Shown here: positions 17,480 through 25,822 of the stretch, piece by piece
Numbering within the stretch: the first letter of the stretch is position 1
Layout of the letters: every line of letters starts with the position of its first letter
DNA from: Bacillus sp. V2I10
Lineage (GTDB): Bacteria > Bacillota > Bacilli > Bacillales > Bacillaceae
Direction: 5' to 3'
NCBI RefSeq assembly: GCF_030817055.1
Contig: NZ_JAUSYV010000001.1
Location: 3,682,001 to 3,746,000 of the forward strand
Length of the DNA: 64,000 nt
Notes under the pieces: generated by a model
Database searches by the model: none
Seen by the model: the letters and a program-made list of their open reading frames with translations, nothing else
Told to the model about the DNA's origin: nothing
Translations under genes and position numbers: made by a program

Positions 17480-18238
17480 CTATTTTTGGAAGAATCGCCT
17501 TACAGCACGAAGATGGTCTTCACCTGCCCATAGCTCTGCACACTTTGCGATTTCTTCCTGCATTCGTTCTTTCAGGCCGGAACGGACCCATTTATTAATC
17601 TGAACTCTTTTATACCCTCGTATCACATCAGGATAAGGAATAAGAGACTTTCTTATAAAATCCAAAGCATCTGCTTCAAATGTTTCAGAATGAAAAATAT
17701 TCGAAGCAAATCCAAGCTCTTTTGCCTTTTCTGAATTTATTCTTTGTCCGCTCGTGAGCATGTACAGGGCTGCATCAGGCTGCATTTTTTCAAATAACAT
17801 TGTGCTTCCGCCCCACCCAGTTGTAATCGCTTGATTTCCCTGAATAAACCCAAGCGACGCTTCTTCATTCACTAGTCTGAAATCAGCAGAAGCTGCTATT
17901 TCCATCCCTCCTCCTACAGCCGTTCCATTAATCATAGCAAATGTCGGTACAGGAAGAGTCATGATTCTGTATAATAGATCCCCCATTTTAGAGAGCATAT
18001 GCAGGGCTTCTTCAGCAGTCGTGATATTCCCGAAAACAGAAAGATCACCGCCTGAACAAAACGCCTTGCTGCCGCTTCCGGTAATGGTTGCCGCAAGCAG
18101 TCTTTCATTGCCTTCTGCCTCGTCCAAAATCATTTCTAATTCGTTCATCACATCATAATCAATTGCATTTCTTCGTTCTGGCCGGTTAATTTTGATCTCT
18201 AATATCCTGTTTCTCTCGCTTGCTAATACTTTCCCCAC
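17480..18238 (-). CDS. Enoyl-CoA hydratase/isomerase family protein
   Basis: Crotonase-fold protein of 252 residues acting on an acyl-CoA thioester. Oxyanion-hole segments AFCSGGDLS and NGTAVGGGMEIAASADF are present, including the first catalytic-type Glu in GGGMEIA. The second, normally in LGxPE, is replaced: the segment reads ASLGFIQGNQAITTGWGGS, so Gln-Gly stands where Pro-Glu is usual. The protein may therefore be an isomerase, decarboxylase or thioesterase-like member rather than a true hydratase. GTG start follows a GGGGG site. It resembles B. subtilis yngF, whose other operon members lie 1.5-5 kb away here. Confidence 0.8.
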   Translation of the reverse strand: MGKVLASERNRILEIKINRPERRNAIDYDVMNELEMILDEAEGNERLLAATITGSGSKAFCSGGDLSVFGNITTAEEALHMLSKMGDLLYRIMTLPVPTFAMINGTAVGGGMEIAASADFRLVNEEASLGFIQGNQAITTGWGGSTMLFEKMQPDAALYMLTSGQRINSEKAKELGFASNIFHSETFEADALDFIRKSLIPYPDVIRGYKRVQINKWVRSGLKERMQEEIAKCAELWAGEDHLRAVRRFFQK

Positions 18239-18322
18239 TTTTATCCCCCTAATAGAACAAGATGAATATCTTTTATTTTATAGAAAGGACCGGCCAAGCA
18301 CTAGAACATATTTAGATTTCAT

Positions 18323-18354
18323 AAAAAAAACGCAAGGATCAGAGATCCTTGCGT
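18323..18354 (-). terminator. Intrinsic terminator after rpmF
   Basis: CGCAAGGATC/GATCCTTGCG perfect 10-bp stem with a 3-base loop followed on the minus strand by a run of eight T. Confidence 0.9.
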
Positions 18355-18368
18355 TTTTAATGAAGTTA

Positions 18369-18542
18369 TTATTTGCTAACAACTTCTTTTCCTTTGTATG
18401 TTCCACATTCTTTACATACACGGTGAGCTAATTTAACTTCACCACAGTTTGGGCATGCTACCATACCAGGCACTTGCAATTTGAAGTGTGTACGACGTAG
18501 TCTTTTTCTTGTTTTAGAAGTTCTTCTAAAAGGTACAGCCAT
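18369..18542 (-). CDS. rpmF: 50S ribosomal protein L32
   Basis: Small zinc-ribbon protein of the large ribosomal subunit, 57 residues. It begins MAVPFRRTSKTRKRLRRTH and has the zinc ligands CPNC and CKEC, the zinc-binding (C+) form of L32. The start follows AAGGAGGTGGGAATA; upstream in-frame codons are not used. It is co-transcribed with ylbN, a pairing conserved across bacteria (yceD-rpmF). Confidence 0.97.
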   Translation of the reverse strand: MAVPFRRTSKTRKRLRRTHFKLQVPGMVACPNCGEVKLAHRVCKECGTYKGKEVVSK

Positions 18543-18618
18543 TATTCCCACCTCCTTACAGAGTTTCATTAAAACTTTGTGTTTAAAACAGCCTATATAT
18601 AAGTGCTAAACAATAGCA

Positions 18619-19140
18619 TTAGCTGTCTTGATCATCGAAGAATTTCGATAAGCCGGCAAGTCTCGGGTCAATCTTGTTTTTGTTATCTTCTTCAGAGATA
18701 ACTTTCCAATCTTTTCCCTCTTGCGGGGCAGCCTGATCATTTCCTTCAACAGAATCGCTAAAAACCTGCATCGGTACTTCCAAAAGTATGTTTTCTTTAA
18801 TAACAGGTATTAAGTCAACGATATCTTCTTGAACGTGATGGACATCTTCCTCCATCTCGAAGTCTGCATTCGGTTTTAATAAAAACGTTTCAGTTGTATG
18901 AATTTCGAACGGAAATGGAACATCCACTAGCGTTCTTGCACAAGGGAGAATCATCGTGCCAGTCAGCGTCAAATGAAAAGTTGCTTTAGAAGAGCCCAGA
19001 TCTGCTCTGCCTTTTACTGAAACAGGTGAAATTTCACGTATTTCAGAAAGCGCGCCTTTCATATCTGTCAATTGGACGGTTTCATCAATTTGCAGTCCCT
19101 TGTTTTGCAGTTGGTTCAGTTGATTAATAGACCATTTCAT
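18619..19140 (-). CDS. ylbN: YceD/DUF177 family protein YlbN
   Basis: Conserved 173-residue protein always found just ahead of rpmF; the family is implicated in 23S rRNA or ribosome large-subunit maturation. It shows the YceD hallmark LTGTMILPCARTLVDVPFPF (a single Cys in the conserved CxR motif) and an acidic C-terminal end with IDPRLAGLSKFFDD, the typical family terminus. The ATG follows GAGGTGATACC. Transcribed from a consensus sigma-A promoter. Confidence 0.92.
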   Translation of the reverse strand: MKWSINQLNQLQNKGLQIDETVQLTDMKGALSEIREISPVSVKGRADLGSSKATFHLTLTGTMILPCARTLVDVPFPFEIHTTETFLLKPNADFEMEEDVHHVQEDIVDLIPVIKENILLEVPMQVFSDSVEGNDQAAPQEGKDWKVISEEDNKNKIDPRLAGLSKFFDDQDS

Positions 19141-19168
19141 ATGGTATCACCTCAAGGCAACAAAGGTA

Positions 19169-19197
19169 ATTATAGCTTTCGCAATAATATTTGTCAA
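19169..19197 (-). promoter_or_regulatory. Perfect consensus sigma-A promoter for ylbN-rpmF
   Basis: Minus strand TTGACA (19197-19192), 17-bp spacer, TATAAT (19174-19169), about 29 bases before the ylbN start codon. Both hexamers are exact consensus with ideal spacing, fitting a strongly expressed ribosomal protein operon. Confidence 0.93.
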
Positions 19198-19369
19198 TAT
19201 TTTTTCTTTACAGTGTTTAGTATACATGAATATTGTTTTAATGCAAAATGTTCAAGCTGTTTTTTAAGATCTTTCATCCCTATTTTTTTGCAGAAACTTG
19301 ACTTCATGCTCTTCACGTTTCATGATTTAATTAGAAAAAATGAAAAGAAAGAACCAGGGAGGGATGTTT

Positions 19370-20599
19370 TTGAAAGCAGTTGGTTTAGTAGTTGAATACA
19401 ATCCGTTCCATAATGGCCATCTCTATCACCTTCATGCTTCGAAGGTAAATGCAGAGGTTGATGCCGTCATCGCCGTAATGAGCGGTCATTTTCTGCAGCG
19501 GGGCGAGCCTGCGCTTGTCTCAAAATGGAGCCGTGCTAAAATGGCCCTTCAGCAGGGAGCTGATCTTGTCATTGAACTTCCATATGCATTTGCGACCCAA
19601 AAAGCAGAAATTTTCGCAGATGGCGCCATCTCCATATTGGAAGCATTAAAATGCGATTCGGTTTGCTTTGGCAGTGAGAATGGAGACATCTTCCCTTTTT
19701 TGGAGACGGCTGAAACACTTGAAGAACTTGATTCAGACTATCAGGATGCCATTAAGTATTATATGAAACAAGGGATAAGTTATCCAAGTGCTCAGACAAA
19801 AGCCTATCAATCACTGAATACAGGCGGGCATGCGCTTGATTTATCTTTGCCGAATAATATACTCGGTTATCACTATGTAAAAGCCATTCAAAAACAGGGA
19901 GCTGCTATATCCCCCCTCACGATTAAACGTACAGCTGCCGGCTATCATGATGAAGAATTTAATGAAACCCCCATCGCAAGTGCGACAAGCATACGCAAGG
20001 CCATTTTCTCAGAAGAAAACAAAGATATCCAATCCTTTGTACCTGAAACCACCTTGTATCATCTCAAGCAGTATAAATATAATTTTGACACCTTTCATCA
20101 ATGGGAGGATTACTTCGGATTCCTGAAATATACAATCTGCACGATGACACACGATGAACTGAAACAAATCTATGAAGTGGAAGAAGGCCTTGAAAATCGG
20201 GTTAAATCTCTCATTCAGCAGGCGGCATCATTTAAGGATTTTATGGAGCAGCTGAAAACAAAACGGTACACGTGGACAAGGCTTCAGCGTCTTTGTCTTC
20301 ATATTTTAACCAGAACAACCAAGGAGCAAATGAAGCTCGAGAAAGCAGAAGCCCCTTATTTGAGACTTCTCGGCATGTCTTCGCAGGGACGGACATATTT
20401 AAACAGGATAAAAAAATCGGTTGATAAACCAATCGTTTCAACTTTGTCCGCATTCAGCCATCCGCTGCTTGATCTGGACATAAAAGCAGCATCAGTATAC
20501 GCCATGATTTTCCCTGAACCGCTTCGGTCTCAGTTTATGCACAGCGAATATTCAACAAGACCTGTTCAATATGACGAAAAAGAAAAACTGTTTTTATAG
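19370..20599 (+). CDS. tmcAL: tRNA(Met) cytidine acetate ligase TmcAL
   Basis: ATP-dependent enzyme that uses acetate to form N4-acetylcytidine at the wobble base of elongator tRNA(Met). 409 residues, N-terminal nucleotidyltransferase-type domain with the HxGH signature in VVEYNPFHNGHLYH and KMALQQGADLVIELP. TTG at 19370 (LKAVGLVVEYN) lies 6-7 bases after GGGAGGG and gives the family N-terminus; the ATG two codons earlier sits directly on the SD and is unlikely. B. subtilis ylbM equivalent, divergent from ylbN. Confidence 0.93.
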   Translation: MKAVGLVVEYNPFHNGHLYHLHASKVNAEVDAVIAVMSGHFLQRGEPALVSKWSRAKMALQQGADLVIELPYAFATQKAEIFADGAISILEALKCDSVCFGSENGDIFPFLETAETLEELDSDYQDAIKYYMKQGISYPSAQTKAYQSLNTGGHALDLSLPNNILGYHYVKAIQKQGAAISPLTIKRTAAGYHDEEFNETPIASATSIRKAIFSEENKDIQSFVPETTLYHLKQYKYNFDTFHQWEDYFGFLKYTICTMTHDELKQIYEVEEGLENRVKSLIQQAASFKDFMEQLKTKRYTWTRLQRLCLHILTRTTKEQMKLEKAEAPYLRLLGMSSQGRTYLNRIKKSVDKPIVSTLSAFSHPLLDLDIKAASVYAMIFPEPLRSQFMHSEYSTRPVQYDEKEKLFL

Positions 20600-20603
20600 G
20601 CAA

Positions 20604-20634
20604 AAAAGTGACTTCGCGATGAAGTCACTTTTTT
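20604..20634. terminator. Bidirectional terminator between tmcAL and ylbL
   Basis: AAAAAGTGACTTC/GAAGTCACTTTTT 13-bp stem with a 5-base loop, ending in T tracts in both directions; it separates the convergent genes. Confidence 0.9.
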
Positions 20635-21653
20635 TATTTCTCTTTTAATGATTTAAGATAATCTACCGCGTCATCAAACGTATCAATCGGCACAATTTTC
20701 ATATCCGTTTCAATATCATTGGCAGTTGCGGCTGCTTCTTTATAATTTGATGCAGCAATTCCGTTCTGATTCGGGGCGAAGAAGATTTCTGCACCTGATT
20801 TGTCGGCAGCAACAATTTTCTGCGAGATCCCGCCTATTGGCCCGACTGTTCCTTTTTCATCAATCGTACCGGTGCCTGCAACATTATAGCCTTTTGTATA
20901 ATCCTCTTTCGTCAGCTGATTATAAATTTCAAGTGTCATCATCAGGCCTGCAGAAGGACCGCCAATATTGTTTGTATCAAGCGAAATATCAGGGTCTGTA
21001 ATCAATTCTCTGTCTGTCACAAGAGATATACCGATCCCGACTTTCTTTTTGTTATCCGGAAATTCAGCTGCTGTTATTTCGGTTTTGCCTTCTTTGCCAT
21101 TACGGTCATATGTAACATTTATCTTATCGCCTTTTTTCTTTTGGCTGACGTACGCTATAAACTCTTCGGCTGTTTTAAATTCCTTCCCGTCGACTTTAAA
21201 AATGCGGTCTCCTGTTTTAAGCTTTCCCTCTGATGGCATCCCTTCAACAACCTGCATAACGTAGATTCCGTGAAACTTGTAATCCACTTTTTTGCCTGCC
21301 TTTTCATATGCTAAAGACACTGCAGATTCCTGAGAAGATTCCATCATATGCATTTGTCTATTTAGATAATCATCATCTGATTCACCTTCTTGAACGACAT
21401 CTTCAAGCGGCAAAAGCTCATGATAAGGAAGGACATTTGCAAGGATGTAGGAAAAAATATTCGCCCTTCCGAATCCAACGGTTGTAAGCGAAAAGCTGCC
21501 TTCTTCCTCATAGCCGCCTTCAACTTCAATGATCGGCTCGAGCTCTGTTGCCATGCCAGGCTTTGTTACGTAATAAGGGAGTTTAATAAAATTCAGGACC
21601 GCAGCGAGGATCACTCCTATTAAAATGGCCCTGACTACTTTGTTATTCTTCAT
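20634..21653 (-). CDS. ylbL: PDZ and Lon-type (S16) membrane serine protease YlbL
   Basis: Membrane-anchored protease of the SepM/YlbL type, in B. subtilis linked to DNA-damage recovery. 339 residues: one N-terminal membrane helix (about 8-22), extracytoplasmic PDZ domain (about 120-190, with GMPSEGKLKTGDRIFKVDG) and a Lon-like protease domain with Ser234 in NIGGPSAGLMM and Lys279 in GISQKIVAADKSG, the Ser-Lys dyad at the same numbers as in the B. subtilis protein. Its ATG overlaps the end of ylbK, so both are co-transcribed. Confidence 0.93.
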   Translation of the reverse strand: MKNNKVVRAILIGVILAAVLNFIKLPYYVTKPGMATELEPIIEVEGGYEEEGSFSLTTVGFGRANIFSYILANVLPYHELLPLEDVVQEGESDDDYLNRQMHMMESSQESAVSLAYEKAGKKVDYKFHGIYVMQVVEGMPSEGKLKTGDRIFKVDGKEFKTAEEFIAYVSQKKKGDKINVTYDRNGKEGKTEITAAEFPDNKKKVGIGISLVTDRELITDPDISLDTNNIGGPSAGLMMTLEIYNQLTKEDYTKGYNVAGTGTIDEKGTVGPIGGISQKIVAADKSGAEIFFAPNQNGIAASNYKEAAATANDIETDMKIVPIDTFDDAVDYLKSLKEK

Positions 21654-22443
21654 CTTGCTGTGACCCCTTCCAACTCTCTATCAGCTCTTTTATTTCGTTT
21701 ACATGCTTTCTTGCTTCGTTTTCACCAATCTCAATGATTTCTTTTATGTTTTTAAATGCTCTTGAACTATATTGCTCTACATGCGGACGTATCATAATAT
21801 CCGAAGCAATTTTGCGGTGATGGACAAGCTCATCCTGCATAATATCAAGGCTCTGCAGAATCACATCGAAAATAGAGGTGATTTCTTCTGTCTTTTTCAC
21901 ATGAGAAACATCTACAGCAATGACAAGATCTGCACCCATCTCTTTTACAACCGAAACGGGAATCCTGTCAATTACTCCGCCGTCAATGAGGAGCTTTCCA
22001 TCTATTTTTTCGGGAACAAAAATACCAGGAATGGCGATGCTTGCCCGCACGGCATCTGCAACCGGTCCTTTCGTAAAAACCACTTTTTTTCCTTCGTATA
22101 AGTCTGTTGCAACAATCGAAAGCGGTATATCCAAGTCTTCAATATGCTTGCCTCTTGTAAAAACTTTAATAAAATCCTTTACCCGGTTTCCTGCGATAAA
22201 GCCCATTTTAGGCACCGTGAAATCCAAATAATATTTGCGTTTAAATAATGTGGCAAGCTTATATAAATGATCAAACCCGAGCCCTGTCGCATAAAAACTG
22301 CCGACTAAAGCTCCCATGCTGCTGCCGGCAATCATGCTGATCGGTATCCCCTCTTCACTAAGTACCTTCAATACTCCCAGATGAGCAAAACCGCGTGCTC
22401 CGCCAGATCCTAAGGCAAGACCAATTTTAGGTTCTCTCTTCAA
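21643..22443 (-). CDS. ylbK: Patatin-like phospholipase family protein YlbK
   Basis: Serine acyl hydrolase of the RssA/patatin family; substrate unknown. About 266 residues with GSGGARGFAHLG (oxyanion hole), the nucleophile motif GSSMG (Ser42) and the catalytic Asp in LLIDGGVIDRIPV (Asp154). TTG at 22443 follows AGGAGGG at seven bases and gives the B. subtilis-like start KREPKIGLALGSGG; the longer ATG frame places its start upstream of the SD. Overlaps ylbL by 11 bases. Confidence 0.88.
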   Translation of the reverse strand: MKREPKIGLALGSGGARGFAHLGVLKVLSEEGIPISMIAGSSMGALVGSFYATGLGFDHLYKLATLFKRKYYLDFTVPKMGFIAGNRVKDFIKVFTRGKHIEDLDIPLSIVATDLYEGKKVVFTKGPVADAVRASIAIPGIFVPEKIDGKLLIDGGVIDRIPVSVVKEMGADLVIAVDVSHVKKTEEITSIFDVILQSLDIMQDELVHHRKIASDIMIRPHVEQYSSRAFKNIKEIIEIGENEARKHVNEIKELIESWKGSQQDEE

Positions 22444-22618
22444 AGAGATACCCTCCTCTAATGTCAATTCATCCGTTAGTCAATTCTATGGTCTAAAATG
22501 GTCCCCTATTCTCGTATATTGAACTATCAAAGAGTGTACAACCCTACAGGGAAGATTGACTATATTTTATCATTATCCGCTTTGAAAAGTATAGAAAGAA
22601 GCAAGAGGGGGACATATT

Positions 22619-23830
22619 TTGAACGCAGCTAAACTAAAAACACTCGTGCTGGGATTTTCAATGATCATCCTGGCATTTGCTATGATCATAAGCCCCAAAG
22701 TTTCTTTTACTGCTTCTAAAGCAGGGCTTGAGCTTTGGTGGGGTATCGTTTTCCCGTCTTTGCTGCCCTTTTTCATTCTTTCCCATCTGCTGATCGGTTT
22801 TGGAATTGTAAGGTTCATTGGTGTGCTTTTAGAGCCGGTCATGAGACCTCTTTTTAAAGTTCCTGGAATTGGAGGCTTTATCTGGGCAATGGGATGGGCA
22901 TCAGGTTCACCTGCAGGCGCAAAGCTGACGGCAGAGATGCGGAAAAAAAATCAGCTGACGGCACTTGAAGCTGAGAGGCTTGTATCGTTTACGAATTCTT
23001 CTAATCCATTATTTATTTTCGGAGCCGTCGCAATTGGATTTTTTAACAATCAGGCTCTTGGTCTGCTTCTGGCTGCCGCCCATTATTCCGGCAACTTGGC
23101 TGTGGGTTTAACCATGAGATTTCACGGACGGGAACAGACTGATTCCTCAAAAACCGGCTACAAGAGACCGTCCATAAGAGAAGCGTTCAGACAAATGCAT
23201 CAGACGCGGATCGATGACACAAGGCCATTTGGAAAAATGCTTGGCGATGCTGTTCTTTCCTCTATCCAAACGCTGCTGATGGTAGGAGGATTCATTATTT
23301 TATTTTCTGTTTTAAATAAACTATTATCCCTAATATCGATAACAGATTTCATCGCTTTAGCCTTTTCCTTGCTGCTCGCGTTTTTTCAATTGTCTGCTGA
23401 ACTCAGTATTCCGCTTGTATCAGGTATGTTTGAGATGACACTAGGAAGTCAGCTGGCAAGTGCGGCTGATGTCGACTTGCTCCAAAAAGCAATTGTGACA
23501 AGCTTTTTGCTCGGCTTCAGCGGTTTGTCGATACAAGCTCAGGTTGCAAGTATTCTTGCAGAGACGGACATCCGCTTTCAGCCGTTTTTCATCGCAAGAA
23601 TTTTGCAGGGAGGCTATGCTGCATGCTTTGCATGGATCTTCTGGAAGCCTGTTTATTTAGAACTTGCAACCTCAAACGTTTATGTACTGCCCGTTTTTCT
23701 CACAGAAGATACCCCCGTTCTTCTTGCGTCCATCTGGAGTCTTCTCACTGAAATTGGACCGATAATCACGATTGCCTCGTTGTTCATTTATGTTTTCATA
23801 TATGCAGGGAGGGTTATTTCAAGGAATTAA
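22619..23830 (+). CDS. ylbJ: Sporulation integral membrane protein YlbJ
   Basis: Polytopic membrane protein of 403 residues with two nucleoside-recognition (Gate) type domains; ylbJ is sigma-E controlled and needed for cortex formation in B. subtilis. Hydrophobic helices cover most of the length, with the conserved GWASGSPAGAKLTAEM and FTNSSNPLFIFGAVAIGFF. TTG start seven bases after GAGGGGG. Divergent from ylbK; the 150-bp spacer has no promoter I can assign with confidence. Confidence 0.88.
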   Translation: MNAAKLKTLVLGFSMIILAFAMIISPKVSFTASKAGLELWWGIVFPSLLPFFILSHLLIGFGIVRFIGVLLEPVMRPLFKVPGIGGFIWAMGWASGSPAGAKLTAEMRKKNQLTALEAERLVSFTNSSNPLFIFGAVAIGFFNNQALGLLLAAAHYSGNLAVGLTMRFHGREQTDSSKTGYKRPSIREAFRQMHQTRIDDTRPFGKMLGDAVLSSIQTLLMVGGFIILFSVLNKLLSLISITDFIALAFSLLLAFFQLSAELSIPLVSGMFEMTLGSQLASAADVDLLQKAIVTSFLLGFSGLSIQAQVASILAETDIRFQPFFIARILQGGYAACFAWIFWKPVYLELATSNVYVLPVFLTEDTPVLLASIWSLLTEIGPIITIASLFIYVFIYAGRVISRN

Positions 23831-23916
23831 CATATGAGCGATGGATGGACGAAGCACTAAATGGTATATCAACCGATTTACAAGATTTATCTCCCAGTTT
23901 TTTATTTTTTTCTTAT

Positions 23917-23969
23917 CAAAAAAAGTGACCCCATTAGACGCAATCTAGTTAAGGGGCCACTCTTTTTTA
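23917..23969. terminator. Bidirectional terminator between ylbJ and coaD
   Basis: An imperfect long hairpin, AAAAAGTGaCCCC pairing with GGGGcCACTcTTTTT and an inner AGA/TCT stem, with T tracts at both ends. It overlaps the coaD stop. Confidence 0.75.
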
Positions 23970-24449
23970 TCGGTTAAATTTCTGCTTCAACGCTTTTTCA
24001 ACTATTTTAGGAACAAGCTCCGAAATATCGCCGCGGTATTTGGCCACTTCTTTAACGATACTTGAGCTTAAAAATGAATATTGGTTGTTCGTCATCATAA
24101 ATAACGTTTCTACATTGGCATCGAGCACCCTATTCATGGAAGTGATCTGCATTTCATATTCAAAATCTGATACCGCCCGCAGACCTCTCAAAATCGTGCT
24201 GGCATTCTTGCTGTTTGCATACTCAATCAATAGACCCTTAAACGATTCTACCACAACATTCGGCATATCCTTTGTCACTTCCATTAAGAGTTCACAGCGT
24301 TCATCCACATTAAACAATGGGTTTTTCGACGAATTATTCAGCACACAAACATACACCTTATCAAATACTTTTGCTCCGCGTTTAATAATATCCAAATGTC
24401 CGTACGTCACAGGATCAAAGCTTCCCGGACAAACAGCAATGCTTGCCAT
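23967..24449 (-). CDS. coaD: Phosphopantetheine adenylyltransferase
   Basis: Penultimate enzyme of coenzyme A synthesis: ATP plus 4'-phosphopantetheine to dephospho-CoA. 160 residues with the nucleotidyltransferase signature GSFDPVTYGHLDII (HxGH-type TYGH), RGLRAVSDFEYE and the C-terminal SFLSSSIVKEVAKYRGD. The start MASIAVCPG follows GGGGGAG; 16 upstream in-frame codons overlap rsmD and are not used. Directly downstream of rsmD (one base), the usual bacterial pair. Confidence 0.97.
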   Translation of the reverse strand: MASIAVCPGSFDPVTYGHLDIIKRGAKVFDKVYVCVLNNSSKNPLFNVDERCELLMEVTKDMPNVVVESFKGLLIEYANSKNASTILRGLRAVSDFEYEMQITSMNRVLDANVETLFMMTNNQYSFLSSSIVKEVAKYRGDISELVPKIVEKALKQKFNR

Positions 24450-24450
24450 T

Positions 24451-25020
24451 TTACTCCCCCATCCCTTGTTCTTTATATAGATAGATGGACACTGCACTTA
24501 TGCCGTATGATTCATAACGAGTGAGCTTATAGGTACCAATCTCATCGGGCAATGTTATGCCGGCATCATGTTCGGCCACGATTATGCCTCCATCTTCCAC
24601 TAAACGAAATGAATCAATCAATTCGATAAGCGCTTTCAATTTTTGTTGCTTGTACGGAGGATCCAAAAAGATAAGCTTAAAAGCAAGCTCTCTCTTCGCA
24701 ATGGCTTTTAACGCTCTCTCCGCATCATTGCGGTAAACCTCTGCCTGATCCTGAAAATGGCAGGCTTCTAAATTTTTATGTATAGTTGCAACTGCTTTGG
24801 CTTCCCTGTCCACAAAAATGCATTTATCAATGCCTCTGCTTAAAGCTTCAATCCCAAGACCGCCGCTTCCGCCAAACAAATCGACAGCAAGCCCGCCGTC
24901 AAAATAGGGGCCTATAATATTAAAGATCGATTCTTTCACTTTATCCGTCGTTGGGCGTGTGGACATACCCGGCACTGCTTTCAAAGGCCGCCCTTTACAG
25001 CTTCCTGATACTACTCTCAT
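24451..25020 (-). CDS. rsmD: 16S rRNA (guanine(966)-N(2))-methyltransferase RsmD
   Basis: SAM-dependent methyltransferase acting on G966 of 16S rRNA in the assembled small subunit. 189 residues; starts MRVVSGSCKGRPL, has the SAM loop VDLFGGSGGLGIEALSRG and the catalytic tetrapeptide DPPY in IFLDPPYKQQ. GTG four codons upstream would be alternative; MRVVSG is the family start. Operon with coaD. B. subtilis ylbH equivalent. Confidence 0.94.
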   Translation of the reverse strand: MRVVSGSCKGRPLKAVPGMSTRPTTDKVKESIFNIIGPYFDGGLAVDLFGGSGGLGIEALSRGIDKCIFVDREAKAVATIHKNLEACHFQDQAEVYRNDAERALKAIAKRELAFKLIFLDPPYKQQKLKALIELIDSFRLVEDGGIIVAEHDAGITLPDEIGTYKLTRYESYGISAVSIYLYKEQGMGE

Positions 25021-25141
25021 CTTTCTCACCACTGTTATTTTGTCTTTGCTGCTAGAATTTAGCCTGTTTTATCGTATCATAGTGCGTGGGCAGAGACAAT
25101 ATGGAAAAGCTGTGCCCGCTGGTCTTGACCAATCGGCAAAT

Positions 25142-25170
25142 AAAAAAACCCCGCAGGAAACCTGCAGGGT
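25142..25170 (-). terminator. Intrinsic terminator without an obvious upstream gene
   Basis: Minus strand ACCCtGCAGG/CCTGCgGGGT stem with a 3-base loop then seven T. Rsmd lies downstream and its transcript starts beyond it; the nearest minus-strand gene upstream (ylbG, 26.3 kb) has its own terminator. Either it insulates rsmD from read-through or it ends a short RNA made from about 25.2-25.4 kb. The rest of 25021-25441 contains a perfect hairpin AACAACATC/GATGTTGTT at about 25279-25304 and two copies of ACTATACATT (about 25308 and 25332); no gene is convincing there. Confidence 0.7.
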
Positions 25171-25441
25171 CCTTCTAATCCAAAAAAAGCGGACTTTTTT
25201 TGGGCAGAAGGCAAAGGGAGAGGAGAAACCGGAGGAAGAACTTATGGGGAAACGTAAGTCTTCTCCGCGGTTGGCAACAACATCTTCGATTCGATGTTGT
25301 TACTATACATTATCCACCAATAGCGTTCACACTATACATTTCTATAAACTTTTTTCCGGATAAAAATTAGGGCATCATCTATCTAACTGAAATCAAACAT
25401 GTTACATTATGATGAGAAAGAAAGAACAGGAGGAATTCAGT

Positions 25442-25822
25442 TTGATACAGCGCTTTATTGAGCTTGGAGCCGGCTATTCGGATCTGTATGAATTAATTGA
25501 AACCACACAGGCAAATGCTCATCGTGTTTCAAGGTTTTTAATACTGAATACAACGATAAATGAAAGAAAAATGTCATCTTTTGCAGTCACTATGAATCCT
25601 ACAGACCCTGGACATTTCCAGGCTATTTACTTATGCCTTGAAGGCATTTCCTCAGGAAGCAGCAAACGCCGTGAATTATTTGAAGATCTCGCAAAAAAGC
25701 TTGAGAAATCGATTATAGAGCTGGATGTCAAATCCTCCAGTCAATTTGCCGAAAAAGAATTATATTTTCAGTACCTGACTGGCATTCTCAGAATGAACCG
25801 TTATTTGCCGCCTTGGCAATAA
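25442..25822 (+). CDS. Conserved hypothetical protein (DUF7147-like)
   Basis: Cytoplasmic protein of 126 residues, strongly conserved in Bacillus at this site between rsmD and ylbG and sometimes mislabelled methylthioribose kinase; function unknown. Conserved-looking blocks are IQRFIELGAGYSDLYELIE, MNPTDPGHFQAIYLCLEG and AEKELYFQYLTGILRMNRY. TTG at 25442 follows AGGAGG at eight bases; the ATG-started frame would begin before the ribosome site. No membrane helix or known catalytic motif. Confidence 0.72.
   Translation: MIQRFIELGAGYSDLYELIETTQANAHRVSRFLILNTTINERKMSSFAVTMNPTDPGHFQAIYLCLEGISSGSSKRRELFEDLAKKLEKSIIELDVKSSSQFAEKELYFQYLTGILRMNRYLPPWQ

Noticed and set aside
25243..25363. 39-codon plus-strand frame starting MGKRKSS after GGAGGAAG
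   Set aside because: The SD is good, but the composition (C- and Y-rich, spanning a perfect hairpin) is not protein-like and there is no terminator or family match; could be revisited with ribosome profiling.
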